Positions 18,303-27,423 of a stretch of DNA of 64,000 bases are shown here, one piece after another; position 1 is the stretch's first letter; the number at the start of each line of letters is the position of its first letter. Under the pieces are notes generated by a model. That model made no database searches. It had not been told where the DNA came from and saw nothing but the letters and a program-made list of their open reading frames with translations. A program made the position numbers and the translations under genes. The stretch is from NCBI RefSeq assembly GCF_015234355.1, contig NZ_JADGMV010000003.1:186001-250000 (forward strand). The letters run 5' to 3'. The DNA comes from Psychrobacter sp. NG25 (GTDB lineage Bacteria > Pseudomonadota > Gammaproteobacteria > Pseudomonadales > Moraxellaceae).

Positions 18303-21300
18303 ATGAACCACCAGCCTTCAACTCTAGCGCGTCCTGTATCGGTTAATCCGTGTGATATCTCTATAAATGTGCCAGATAGTATCAGTGCCCAACGCATGCA
18401 AACTTGCCATGCTCAAGCTTGCGATATTCAACCTTGCCAGACTCAAACTTGCGATATTCAACCTTGCCAGACTCAAAACGGCCCTCGTATGACTACGTGT
18501 GATGCGCCGCGCATTCACTTTACACGCTCTGCGCTTTTTTCTGCTTTAGCGACCAGCTTTGTCGGTTTTGGTATCGCACCTGCAGCTTTGGCTGATACTG
18601 CTATCAATGCAAATACTCCTGCTCAATCCATGACCAATCAAGTAGCGGCCAGTCAGTTAGCCACACTTTTAGATTCAAATGATGATGCTCAGCGCAATAT
18701 TTTTGATAGTTCGGATGATGAGTTGTTGCAACAAGCCACAGCGATACAGCAGCAGGGTTATCAGATGATGACGCCTGCGCAGATAGATCGTGAACTGGCT
18801 GAATTGAATACGCAAAATACCCAAGACATTAATACGATAGATAGCGGTAATAACCGTAATAATGCCAATGGCATCAGTAGTAGTGACGTTGATAGCGATT
18901 TTACAGCGCCAATCGCGACGTTGAATGATACCGCACCGCCTATTGGCTTAGATGTGGATCTTGATGCTGACAGCCTACCATTACCTAGTAATCTTGATAC
19001 ATTGGGTAAGAGTGAAAATGCCACTGAGCCAACAGACACGACTGAATTGGTGTCGAATCCGATAAATGTCAGCAGCTCTGTCAGTGCTGAAAGTGTGGAT
19101 GGTGACAGTGATAGTGATGGTAATAGCGACAGCGATGCTATTGATAATAGTAATGAGCTAGTCGCGAACAACAGTGATGTGGAGGATGTAGAGGGTGCGA
19201 CAGCAAATATTATCGATCCAGGTGATTATCTGCCAGATTATCAAACAGATACTCAGGTAGCCGTTGAAAATGTCGAACAAACCAATAGACCTGGGCCTCG
19301 AGAGCGTAACAAAGGCAACATTGTAAAGCGCCTTTATAATCGTTTCTTTAATGATGGCGCCATTGCCATACCTAATGTTGAAACGACCATCTACTTACAG
19401 GAAGCCACGTCTGAAGATACGGACGATAGCGAACCAAAAGAAACCAAGGCGGATAATGATATCCAGCCAATGAAAAACATTAAAGCCGCACTGGATAACA
19501 CCACAGTTCAGTCCGTTGCTGACTTTACTGCTGCTTTACCGCGCTTGCGTCAGACGGCACTGGATGCTGCAAAAGCCGTGGGCTACTATGAGGTTACGTT
19601 GAGTCTGCGCCAGCCTAGTAGCGATACTCTGGATGTGGTTATTGAAGAGTTGGGTGAGCCAGTACGTGTCGATAGCCGTATTATTGAGATTCGTGGCGAA
19701 GGTAGTGAGCAAGAGGAATTTGCAAACTTTGAAAACGAACTCCCACCACAAGAAGAAGATATCTTTAATCACCGTGTCTACAAAAACAGCAAAGCTGCGC
19801 TAGAGTCACTGAGTAATACCTATGGTTATTTTGACCAATATTGGCTAAACAAATCGGTTGATATTATCTTGCCGGATAACACAGCAGATGTTTCTTTGGT
19901 TTATGACACGGGCAGTCGTTACCAGTTTGATGACGTTGTGTTTTTTACCTATGACCGAGAGACCAATACGTTAACGGAAGACCCTGATAAGCTGCCTGTT
20001 GAGCTGCCATTATTGCAGCAGCTGCTTGATTTCAAACCCGGCGATCCATTTTATGCGCCTGATGTGACCAAATTTAGTAATGATTTATCAGCGACTCGTT
20101 ACTTTAATACAGTGAACGTTGAGTCGATACTACCACCAAATGAGAGTAGTGAGGCCAGTACATTGGCTTTTGATAATACTCCAGTGAATAGCAACGGTAC
20201 GTCAGAGTCAGATGAAGACGTTAGTAGCGGTAGCATTACTGATGTTATTAATAATGGTAATGACTCTCTAATGACGGCGAACGAGGCACTTGTTAGTGGC
20301 GCCAGCGATTCTAATAACGGCAGCGTGGTTAGTGAAAACACAGTCAATGAAGACGATATTGCTGCTATTGAGTTCGAGGCTGATGAAGCAACCCTAGATA
20401 AGCTGCAAGCCATTGAACAAAAAGCAGATCGTTTAAGCCGTTTGCCGAACGATCGGGTATTAGATGAAAAACCTCAAGAGGCAGACAACCTGTTAGGTAA
20501 AATCAGTGACTCAATCAGTAATGTTGCTCAAAAAATACTGCCTGATGAAAAAAGCCTGCTTTCCGATGAAAGCTTTGTGCCACCGACATTAGCAGGACGT
20601 AAAACACCGCAAGAAGTGGCAGAAAGTAAAAAAGTGCCGTTGTATGTTTTTGTTGCCTCTGACAAACCGCGCGACGCCCAAGTCGGTCTTGGTTACGGTA
20701 CAGATACTGGCGTGCGAGCAACGGCAAAAATAGATTACAACTTGATAAATCGTCAAGGCTATCAGGCTGGTGCAGAAACGGAAGTTTCAAGAATTGCTAA
20801 AAATGTGGCGGTCTATGCCAGTCGACCTTGGAAGCACCCGCTGAATGATAAGCTAGATGCACGTCTGACTTATGAGGAAGAAGTGATCGACCAAGGTGAA
20901 GGTAACTTTGATCTGTCTACCAGAACACTAAAAGCAGCATTGGCACGTAATATCCGTCAAGATAACGGATGGAATCGTAGCTACTCTGTGCGCTACCGTT
21001 TGGATGAGTTAGAAACAGGGGTCGATGAAACAGAGTTGGATGATCTGCCTATACGTTTTACGTCTTCAAATCCTAGTCAGCAAGCGTTGTTATTTGGCTA
21101 TGGCATGAGTAAAACCAGTATAGATAGTGTGACTAATCCGACTCAGGGCATACGTCAGTCTTACTCTATTGAAGCAGGCAGTGAATCAGTTGCTAGTGAT
21201 ACCAATATGGCAATCGTTCGTGCAGGTGTTAGTGGTCTTTATAGCTTCGGCGATGCCGATAAGCATCAAGTATTAGGCAGTCTGAATACGGGCTATATCT

Positions 21301-21665
21301 GGGCAGATGATTTTTACGAAGTGCCTTATAAATTACGTTTCTTTGCAGGTGGTGACCAGAGCATCCGTGGTTATGACTATGAGAGCTTATCACCACTAGA
21401 GAACGGCTATCTGACAGGTGGTCAAATTCTTGCGGTGGGTAGTGCAGAGTATAACTATGAGTTCAAACCGGGTCTTCGTGCAGCATTCTTCACGGATGTG
21501 GGTAATGCTTATGACGAAAACTTTGATACTGAGACAAAGGTCGGTGTTGGCGTCGGTATTCGTTGGTCGTCACCTGTGGGCGTGGTGCGAGTCGATGTGG
21601 CGGCTGGCGTGACAGAGGAGAGTATTCCCATTAGACTGCACTTCTTTATTGGTTCGCCTTTATAA
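18303..21665 (+). CDS. tamA: Translocation and assembly module protein TamA (BamA family)
   Basis: An Omp85-family barrel that works with TamB in outer-membrane assembly and lipid transport. At 1120 aa it is nearly twice E. coli TamA. Residues 1-71 precede the signal sequence and contain five Cys pentapeptides (34-58). The signal region is HFTRSALFSALATSFVGFGI to about residue 97 (APAALA). An Asp/Ser/Asn-rich linker runs to about 330 and POTRA domains to about 785. The last POTRA is interrupted by roughly 160 acidic residues (613-775). The C-terminal barrel ends in a terminal Leu (FFIGSPL) and contains the conserved FFAGGDQSIRGYDYESLSP. The start at 18303 has AGGA seven or so bases upstream; ATG 18489 would begin just before the signal peptide but lacks a ribosome site. 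tamB follows. Confidence 0.9.
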   Translation: MNHQPSTLARPVSVNPCDISINVPDSISAQRMQTCHAQACDIQPCQTQTCDIQPCQTQNGPRMTTCDAPRIHFTRSALFSALATSFVGFGIAPAALADTAINANTPAQSMTNQVAASQLATLLDSNDDAQRNIFDSSDDELLQQATAIQQQGYQMMTPAQIDRELAELNTQNTQDINTIDSGNNRNNANGISSSDVDSDFTAPIATLNDTAPPIGLDVDLDADSLPLPSNLDTLGKSENATEPTDTTELVSNPINVSSSVSAESVDGDSDSDGNSDSDAIDNSNELVANNSDVEDVEGATANIIDPGDYLPDYQTDTQVAVENVEQTNRPGPRERNKGNIVKRLYNRFFNDGAIAIPNVETTIYLQEATSEDTDDSEPKETKADNDIQPMKNIKAALDNTTVQSVADFTAALPRLRQTALDAAKAVGYYEVTLSLRQPSSDTLDVVIEELGEPVRVDSRIIEIRGEGSEQEEFANFENELPPQEEDIFNHRVYKNSKAALESLSNTYGYFDQYWLNKSVDIILPDNTADVSLVYDTGSRYQFDDVVFFTYDRETNTLTEDPDKLPVELPLLQQLLDFKPGDPFYAPDVTKFSNDLSATRYFNTVNVESILPPNESSEASTLAFDNTPVNSNGTSESDEDVSSGSITDVINNGNDSLMTANEALVSGASDSNNGSVVSENTVNEDDIAAIEFEADEATLDKLQAIEQKADRLSRLPNDRVLDEKPQEADNLLGKISDSISNVAQKILPDEKSLLSDESFVPPTLAGRKTPQEVAESKKVPLYVFVASDKPRDAQVGLGYGTDTGVRATAKIDYNLINRQGYQAGAETEVSRIAKNVAVYASRPWKHPLNDKLDARLTYEEEVIDQGEGNFDLSTRTLKAALARNIRQDNGWNRSYSVRYRLDELETGVDETELDDLPIRFTSSNPSQQALLFGYGMSKTSIDSVTNPTQGIRQSYSIEAGSESVASDTNMAIVRAGVSGLYSFGDADKHQVLGSLNTGYIWADDFYEVPYKLRFFAGGDQSIRGYDYESLSPLENGYLTGGQILAVGSAEYNYEFKPGLRAAFFTDVGNAYDENFDTETKVGVGVGIRWSSPVGVVRVDVAAGVTEESIPIRLHFFIGSPL
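18403..18477 (+). repeat. Five 15-bp tandem units encoding Cys pentapeptides in tamA
   Basis: Five 15-base units begin at 18403, 18418, 18433, 18448 and 18463, each starting CTTGC and ending TCAA plus one base. Units 2+3 and 4+5 are identical 30-base blocks. They encode TCHAQ, ACDIQ, PCQTQ, TCDIQ and PCQTQ (consensus xCxxQ). Confidence 0.9.
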
Positions 21666-21737
21666 TTGTTTGATTCGTTCTGTTATTTATTTATCGTACC
21701 GATTGCCGGTAATCATTCTTTAACGTAGTTGAGTGCC

Positions 21738-24700
21738 ATGCTGACAAAAAACAACCCGCCTAGTAACTCACCAGATGAAGATCCGGCACAGCGTGACGCT
21801 CGTGCAGTCAGGCGCTTGTATCCGTTATCATTTTTGCTCAAACTACTGGTGCTGATTTTAATCGTACTCGCGATTATGTTTGCGGTGTTCTTTTATGCGG
21901 CTGGCACAGAGTCAGGTACCAAGTTTATATTAGAGAAAGTCAGTGCCGAGACAGGCATAGAGTTCGAATATGGGCAAGGTAACTTGCGTGACGGTATTTG
22001 GGTGACCGACATCGATATCAAGGCGACTGAAGACCTTGAGATATTGGTTGATAAAGCCTATGTAAAGATAGGCTGGCGTGCTGTATTTGCCAAAGAAGTG
22101 CATTTGCGTGAAGCCGAGATACAGACCATTGAAATTATCAATAATGAGCCACCAACGGGTGAGCCCTTCGATTATAAAACCCTGCAGTTACCCGTCAATC
22201 TACGCTTTGATCAAGCTAAAATTAAAAGCATCACTTATAAGCAAGTGACCAAAGAGCCTGTCATCGTCCTTAATGTCGTTGCCCGTGATTTGACTTGGGT
22301 CGGCAGCACGGTATCCATTGCTCGTGGTGATTTGCAGTATGCTGATATCGTCAATATCAGTGCTTTAAAAGGTGAAATTGATTTACAAGGCGATTATCCG
22401 CTAGATTTAAGTGCTATTGCAGAAGTAAGTGCACTAGAACAAGCCTATATTGATCCACTAAACATTACCGCAACAGGTACGCTCAAGCGCACGGTTGGTA
22501 AAGTAAGCAGCCGCTATAATGATAGTGATGTTACCGGTGATTTTATTGTGCAGGGATTGGACAGCGATTCACCGTTTCGGGCAAAACTGCAATGGGATGA
22601 TATCTTAATCCCGTATGCAGAAGATCAAGATATTCGCCTAAAAAGCGGTACGGCCACAGCAGAGGGTGTCATCTCTGAAATACGTCTACGCATCAATACT
22701 GAACTGACGGCCAAAGACATTCCTTCAGGTCACTATCAAGGCCGTGCGGTTATTGCTGATAGTCAGCTGCGTATTGATCGTTTAGATGCTGATGTGCCTG
22801 CTGGACGTCTGGTGTTGCAGGGTATTTTGGATTGGAAAAACAGCTTTGATGCAAAAATCCGAGCGACAGGCAGTAACTTTGATATCCGCCAAGCGATTCC
22901 TGATGAGTACGCTGACTTCAAAGCATATGCACCGCAAAGGCTTAATGGCAGACTGTCGCTACATTATCAGCAGCAGAATAGCGCTGGTAATACAGAAATA
23001 GATGCAGATTTACGTCAACGTGATGGCGAGCATGTCAATGCCAACATTGCCAGTGGCAAAGTTTCAGCAAAATCTAAACAGGCGGCTCCTTGGTATATTG
23101 ATGCTAAATGGCAAAACCTAGTCCGCCGTGATGTGCCTGATGTCGGCAATATTAATAGCCCGAGTGGACAGGCGAATGTCATCATTCGTGACTCACAGCT
23201 ATCCGTTGATGCCAATGCGGTTATCAATGAGCTCAATGCTGCTCCCAAAGGTAACTATGATGTGCGTCTACGTAAAGCTGGTGACGTCATTGATATCAAT
23301 CGTCTTAACTATGAAGGAATCGTAGGCGACCTATCTGGTACTGGACAGATTCGACTAGCGAGTAAAAATACACCACTCACATGGCAAGTTGATGCGAGTA
23401 CCAAAGGCTTGCTCCCGAAAAAATACCGCAGCGACTTACCACTTGAGCGTTTGACAGGTAGTATTAACGCCCGTGGTCGTCTGTTAAATATCACCAAAAG
23501 CGGTGTTAGTGGTCAGCGACATATCATTACGTTGAATAACACTGATTTGCAGACGCAGCTTGATGCCACACAAGACAGTCGTACCATCGGTATAACAGGT
23601 GGTGGTGATGCCAGCGTCGATATCGTCGGTGGTGAGCTGTCTGTATTTGATGCGCGCTTTGATGGCCAAATTGATACGGCAGATGTACCAAAAGGCCGCC
23701 TATCTATTGATGCTGCTGGCACGCCAAATCTGATTAGTATCCGTAAATTAAATTATAATGGCGAGGCTGGCGCAGTGGCAGCAAAGGGTGTCATTGATTT
23801 ACGCAAAAATATTGGTTGGACGGTAGATGGCCGCTTTGACGATTTCAATTTGGGTTATTTTCTACCCAATAATCCAGCAATTCTGACGGGCGATCTAACC
23901 ACCAGTGGTGAATGGCAAACGCCGCCTAGCAATAGTAAAAACACGCCAGGTAAGCTAAAACGTTTTGCCGTAAATTTCGATGGTGTACTGGATGCTGAGC
24001 AACTGCCAGCAGGTAAGCTGACTATTGATGCCAGTGGCGATGATCAATTGATTCGTATCAAACGCTTCCGTCATGTGGGTGCTGCCGGCAGCATCGATGC
24101 CAAAGGTACCGTAGATGTGCGTCAAGGCGTTGCGTGGGATATCAATGCGGTAATGGATCGTTTTAACCTAGGGTATTTCCTAAAAGACACACCAAGTCTT
24201 ATCACGGGTACGATAGATACTGATGGACGCTGGAGTGATTCGCAGCAAATTATCAATATCAAGCAAGTTAATTTGAGCGGTATGTTAAAAGGGCAGACGT
24301 TGAGCGCTAAAGGCAGCTTGGCGGCGAAAATGCGCTTACCAAAAGACTTGGCAAGCTACTTTGAAAGTCTGCAAACGCAAGATGCTCAAGCGCAATACAA
24401 AAAAGTAAATGCCTTAATTGATAGCTTGAATGCCAAAAACCTCGTACTGCGTTGGGGTGATAATTACGTAACTGCTAACGGTAATGCTAAGCAGCTACAA
24501 ACCAAAATTAATATCACCAGCTTAGATCAGCTCTCAGATCAGCTGGCTGGTAAAGTAACTGGCGGTGCCACTTTGTCGCAGCCAGTAGGACAAGCGTTGC
24601 CAACCATTTATATTGATTTGGTGGGTGAGCGTCTTGCGCTACCAGGCTTTGTTTTACGTCAGGGTCGTGTCCGCGGAAAACTGGTTAATCTGGCAAATAG

Positions 24701-26732
24701 CCCAAGTCAGCTTATCATTACTGCCGAAGGCTTAGATGCTGCTGGACAGAGTTTTAAAAGTGTTAAGGCTTCATTTAATGGGACAGAGCAGGCACATGTG
24801 GTCGATCTCGATGTGGCCAATGAACAGCTAACTATTGGTGCAAGAGTCAAAGGCGGTTTCAATCGCAATAACGTGAGCTGGTCTGGAGTCATCGGTGAGG
24901 GTCGCATTCAGTCTAAATACGCGACCTTAAACCAGTTGCAACCAGCGCAGTTGATTGTGAATCTACCTAACGAACAGAACGGGAAAAACACAGACTTCGA
25001 AGTACAGCTAGCCGCGCACTGTTGGCAAGCTGCTGATCAAACTGGCAAGCTGTGTTTACGCAAAAAACTAGTCGCATCACCAGACCAAGGTGAGGTCGAT
25101 GTGGCCTTACAAAATCTGGATACTTCATTATTCTCAGTGTTTTTGCCCAAAGATATTGACTGGCATGGCAAGATTAATGGTAAAGCCATTGTCGGCTGGC
25201 AACGTGGTCGTCCGCCGACTATTAATACAACGTTGTATTCGGATAATGGCAAAATTGGCTTAGCTCAAGAGGGTGATAGCGCTGCTGTTACTTTACCTTA
25301 TAAGCGGGTTTCTCTCATTGCTGTATCCGTTCCAGAAGGCCTCAAGCTACGCACAGACATCAATACTGGAAGCGGTGCTCGTGGCTATGCTGAGGTCGTT
25401 GTTGATCCTTATAAAGCGCCTAAGCCAATTTCGGGTGCACTGGTACTCAATGAGCTTAATCTAGCGATATTTAAGCCTTTCTTCCCAGGGATGCGAGTCC
25501 TGCGAGGAAATGTCACGATGGCAGGTGGCGTTGGCGGTACGCTAGATAAGCCGCAGTTCTATGGTGACGTAAAGCTTTCTAATGGCCGTATCGCCATGTT
25601 GGATTTACCGATTAACTTGACCAATGTGAATGCTGCCGCCAAAATTCGTGGCACTCAAGCAACGATGGATGGCACGTTTAACAGTGGTACCGGTAAAGGC
25701 TCTTTAACAGGAACGGTTGATTGGAAACAAAAGTTACAGGCTAAGCTAAGTGTTATCGGCGAAGGATTGGTGCTTACTCAGCCGCCATTGCTAGTAGCTG
25801 AAATCGATCCAGATATTGATATTATTGTGCGCCCAGGCGATCGCTATGTTGATATTAAAGGTGCCATTAGTGTACCGTCAGCGACTATCCGTCCACCAGA
25901 AGCCAGTGAAGATATCGTGACGCAAACTGAAGATGCAGTCGTGCTCGATCGTCGTTTGATTGGTAATATTGATGAAGTCTTGGCCATCTCGAAGCCTTGG
26001 TCTATTAATGCAAACATTGGTATTGATTTGGGTGAGGATATCAACTTCCGTGGCTTTGGTGCCGTGATTCCTTTAGCAGGGGCGATTAATATCACCCAAA
26101 ATGGTACTGGGGTTATGCGTGCAAAAGGTGTGGTGCAGGTCTCACGTCGTACTGATATCAATGCCTTTGGTCAAAGTTTAGAGCTCAATTATGGTCAAGT
26201 ACGCTTTGACGGTGATGTCATGAATCCGACCTTAAGTGTCGAAGCAGTTAAAAGCATTGAAGGGAAAATAGTAGGCCTACGCGTCAAAGGTGATACTGAA
26301 TCACCAAATATCATCGTCTTTAACAATGCTGGTCTGACACAGCAGCAAGCGATGAATGCATTGGTCACAGGCCGCCTTACTAATACAGGTGCGACCCAAA
26401 TCAGTGAGCAAGGATTTAAATCGCAGGTTACCAATAACTTAGCAGCGGCTGGATTGAGTTTCGGACTGAGTGGCACGCGCAGCTTAACCAATCAGATAGG
26501 TCAGGCTTTTGGTTTGCAATCTCTCACCGTGGATGCCTCCGGCAGCAGTGAAGACACCAATGTCAATGTCACTGGTTACGTGACCCCTGATTTATATATC
26601 CGCTACGGAGTAGGTGTGTTTAATGCTCAGAATAGCTTGTCGGTTCGTTACCAGTTGACGCGTCGTATCTATGTTGAAGCAAGCGCCGCTGCAGAGAATG
26701 CAGTAGATGTGGTTTATAGTTGGCAGTTCTAA
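21738..26732 (+). CDS. tamB: Translocation and assembly module protein TamB
   Basis: An AsmA-like giant (1664 aa) anchored in the inner membrane by one helix (about residues 30-52) and spanning the periplasm as a long beta-sheet groove that meets TamA. Repeated short beta units recur through the middle (DLRKNIGWTVDGRFDDFNLGYFL and DVRQGVAWDINAVMDRFNLGYFL are diverged copies). The C-terminal DUF490 domain is clear (RTDINAFGQSLELNYGQVRF, LTQQQAMNALVTGR) and ends VVYSWQF. The ATG at 21738 is preferred to an in-frame TTG at 21729. The gap to tamA is 72 bases, consistent with one operon. E. coli TamB has 1259 residues, so this one is long. Confidence 0.93.
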   Translation: MLTKNNPPSNSPDEDPAQRDARAVRRLYPLSFLLKLLVLILIVLAIMFAVFFYAAGTESGTKFILEKVSAETGIEFEYGQGNLRDGIWVTDIDIKATEDLEILVDKAYVKIGWRAVFAKEVHLREAEIQTIEIINNEPPTGEPFDYKTLQLPVNLRFDQAKIKSITYKQVTKEPVIVLNVVARDLTWVGSTVSIARGDLQYADIVNISALKGEIDLQGDYPLDLSAIAEVSALEQAYIDPLNITATGTLKRTVGKVSSRYNDSDVTGDFIVQGLDSDSPFRAKLQWDDILIPYAEDQDIRLKSGTATAEGVISEIRLRINTELTAKDIPSGHYQGRAVIADSQLRIDRLDADVPAGRLVLQGILDWKNSFDAKIRATGSNFDIRQAIPDEYADFKAYAPQRLNGRLSLHYQQQNSAGNTEIDADLRQRDGEHVNANIASGKVSAKSKQAAPWYIDAKWQNLVRRDVPDVGNINSPSGQANVIIRDSQLSVDANAVINELNAAPKGNYDVRLRKAGDVIDINRLNYEGIVGDLSGTGQIRLASKNTPLTWQVDASTKGLLPKKYRSDLPLERLTGSINARGRLLNITKSGVSGQRHIITLNNTDLQTQLDATQDSRTIGITGGGDASVDIVGGELSVFDARFDGQIDTADVPKGRLSIDAAGTPNLISIRKLNYNGEAGAVAAKGVIDLRKNIGWTVDGRFDDFNLGYFLPNNPAILTGDLTTSGEWQTPPSNSKNTPGKLKRFAVNFDGVLDAEQLPAGKLTIDASGDDQLIRIKRFRHVGAAGSIDAKGTVDVRQGVAWDINAVMDRFNLGYFLKDTPSLITGTIDTDGRWSDSQQIINIKQVNLSGMLKGQTLSAKGSLAAKMRLPKDLASYFESLQTQDAQAQYKKVNALIDSLNAKNLVLRWGDNYVTANGNAKQLQTKINITSLDQLSDQLAGKVTGGATLSQPVGQALPTIYIDLVGERLALPGFVLRQGRVRGKLVNLANSPSQLIITAEGLDAAGQSFKSVKASFNGTEQAHVVDLDVANEQLTIGARVKGGFNRNNVSWSGVIGEGRIQSKYATLNQLQPAQLIVNLPNEQNGKNTDFEVQLAAHCWQAADQTGKLCLRKKLVASPDQGEVDVALQNLDTSLFSVFLPKDIDWHGKINGKAIVGWQRGRPPTINTTLYSDNGKIGLAQEGDSAAVTLPYKRVSLIAVSVPEGLKLRTDINTGSGARGYAEVVVDPYKAPKPISGALVLNELNLAIFKPFFPGMRVLRGNVTMAGGVGGTLDKPQFYGDVKLSNGRIAMLDLPINLTNVNAAAKIRGTQATMDGTFNSGTGKGSLTGTVDWKQKLQAKLSVIGEGLVLTQPPLLVAEIDPDIDIIVRPGDRYVDIKGAISVPSATIRPPEASEDIVTQTEDAVVLDRRLIGNIDEVLAISKPWSINANIGIDLGEDINFRGFGAVIPLAGAINITQNGTGVMRAKGVVQVSRRTDINAFGQSLELNYGQVRFDGDVMNPTLSVEAVKSIEGKIVGLRVKGDTESPNIIVFNNAGLTQQQAMNALVTGRLTNTGATQISEQGFKSQVTNNLAAAGLSFGLSGTRSLTNQIGQAFGLQSLTVDASGSSEDTNVNVTGYVTPDLYIRYGVGVFNAQNSLSVRYQLTRRIYVEASAAAENAVDVVYSWQF

Positions 26733-26741
26733 ACGCAACGC

Positions 26742-26849
26742 TATAGTCAGAGAACTACTAAACTGCTACGGTGTTAGTCTCCTTAGATGTACTACCTGTA
26801 CAATCTGCAGTCGACTGCCTTGTAGCAATTTTAGATTTTTTTGACTATA
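26742..26849 (+). repeat. MITE-like repeat, copy 2
   Basis: 108 bases, starting nine bases after the tamB stop codon. The left end TATAGTCAGAGAACTACTAA and the right end, read in reverse complement as TATAGTCAAAAAAATCTAAA, form an imperfect terminal inverted repeat of about 28 bases. Inside are a hairpin TGTAC-TACCT-GTACA and the perfect palindrome GCAGTCGACTGC. No coding capacity. Confidence 0.8.
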
Positions 26850-26911
26850 AATTATTATCAATATCTAAAACCTATATCCATTAACGATGACCACAGTAAT
26901 TTTCAGCCAAT

Positions 26912-26943
26912 AAAAAACGCCTTTTAATGAAGGCGTTTTTTTA
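26912..26943 (+). terminator. Bidirectional terminator between tamB and hemP
   Basis: AAAAAACGCCTT (26912-26923) and AAGGCGTTTTTTT (after a six-base loop) form an intrinsic terminator in both directions. It serves tamB (plus) and hemP (minus, stop 26 bases away). Confidence 0.85.
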
Positions 26944-26969
26944 TAAGTGGGCATCGAGTGATGTTTATT

Positions 26970-27134
26970 CTATTTGGTTAGGATTAATCGGTTATTACGT
27001 GTCAGGCGTAGGCGGTATTCTTCACCTTCATGCTCGATACGTACTTCCTTGGTTAGGGCAAATAAGTGTTGTGATTGTAGAGTAGGTAGACGGTTTTCGC
27101 GGCAGTTTAGATAACGAGAGATGACCATGCTCAT
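26970..27134 (-). CDS. hemP: Hemin uptake protein HemP
   Basis: A 54-residue protein. Its C-terminal half, EVRIEHEGEEYRLRLTRNNR followed by LILTK, matches the conserved HemP core (IEHxGxxYxLRxTRxxKLILTK). HemP/HmuP proteins are small regulators or accessory factors of heme uptake, often encoded next to a TonB-dependent receptor; here the neighbours are not heme genes. AAGGA lies about seven bases before the ATG. Upstream is a good sigma-70 promoter overlapped by a Fur box, so iron repression is likely. The gene is below the usual length cut-off and easily missed. Confidence 0.85.
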   Translation of the reverse strand: MSMVISRYLNCRENRLPTLQSQHLFALTKEVRIEHEGEEYRLRLTRNNRLILTK

Positions 27135-27195
27135 AATAAAATCCTTTTGATAAAAAATAGCTGAGTAGCGATAACAGTAAGTAATCGTCTTTAAC

Positions 27196-27208
27196 GATAA
27201 TAATTATC
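27196..27208 (-). promoter_or_regulatory. Fur box upstream of hemP
   Basis: GATAATAATTATC is a perfect 6-1-6 Fur palindrome (GATAAT-N-ATTATC), and the following ATTTAG partly extends it toward the 19-base consensus. It lies 62 bases before the hemP start and covers the -10 box of the predicted promoter, the standard place for iron-dependent repression. Confidence 0.75.
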
Positions 27209-27231
27209 ATTTAGATTGAATGATTTTGCAA
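27203..27231 (-). promoter_or_regulatory. Sigma-70 promoter of hemP
   Basis: On the minus strand TTGCAA (27226-27231) is separated by 17 bases from GATAAT (27203-27208). Transcription would start near 27196, leaving a leader of about 60 bases before hemP. The -10 box lies inside the Fur palindrome. Confidence 0.65.
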
Positions 27232-27423
27232 GACAATTGATAAAATAAAATGCAGTTATTATGTAAACTTATCTAAAGCAGTTGTCATAAAGTTTGTCTT
27301 ATTCGAAATAAACTATGAATATTATATTTAAAATCAGTAATTTAAGTTAAGTAACTGCTATTTCCTAACATTTTCGTATGACTGAATATACTCTAATAAA
27401 AATAAACAACGAAGGACAAAACC

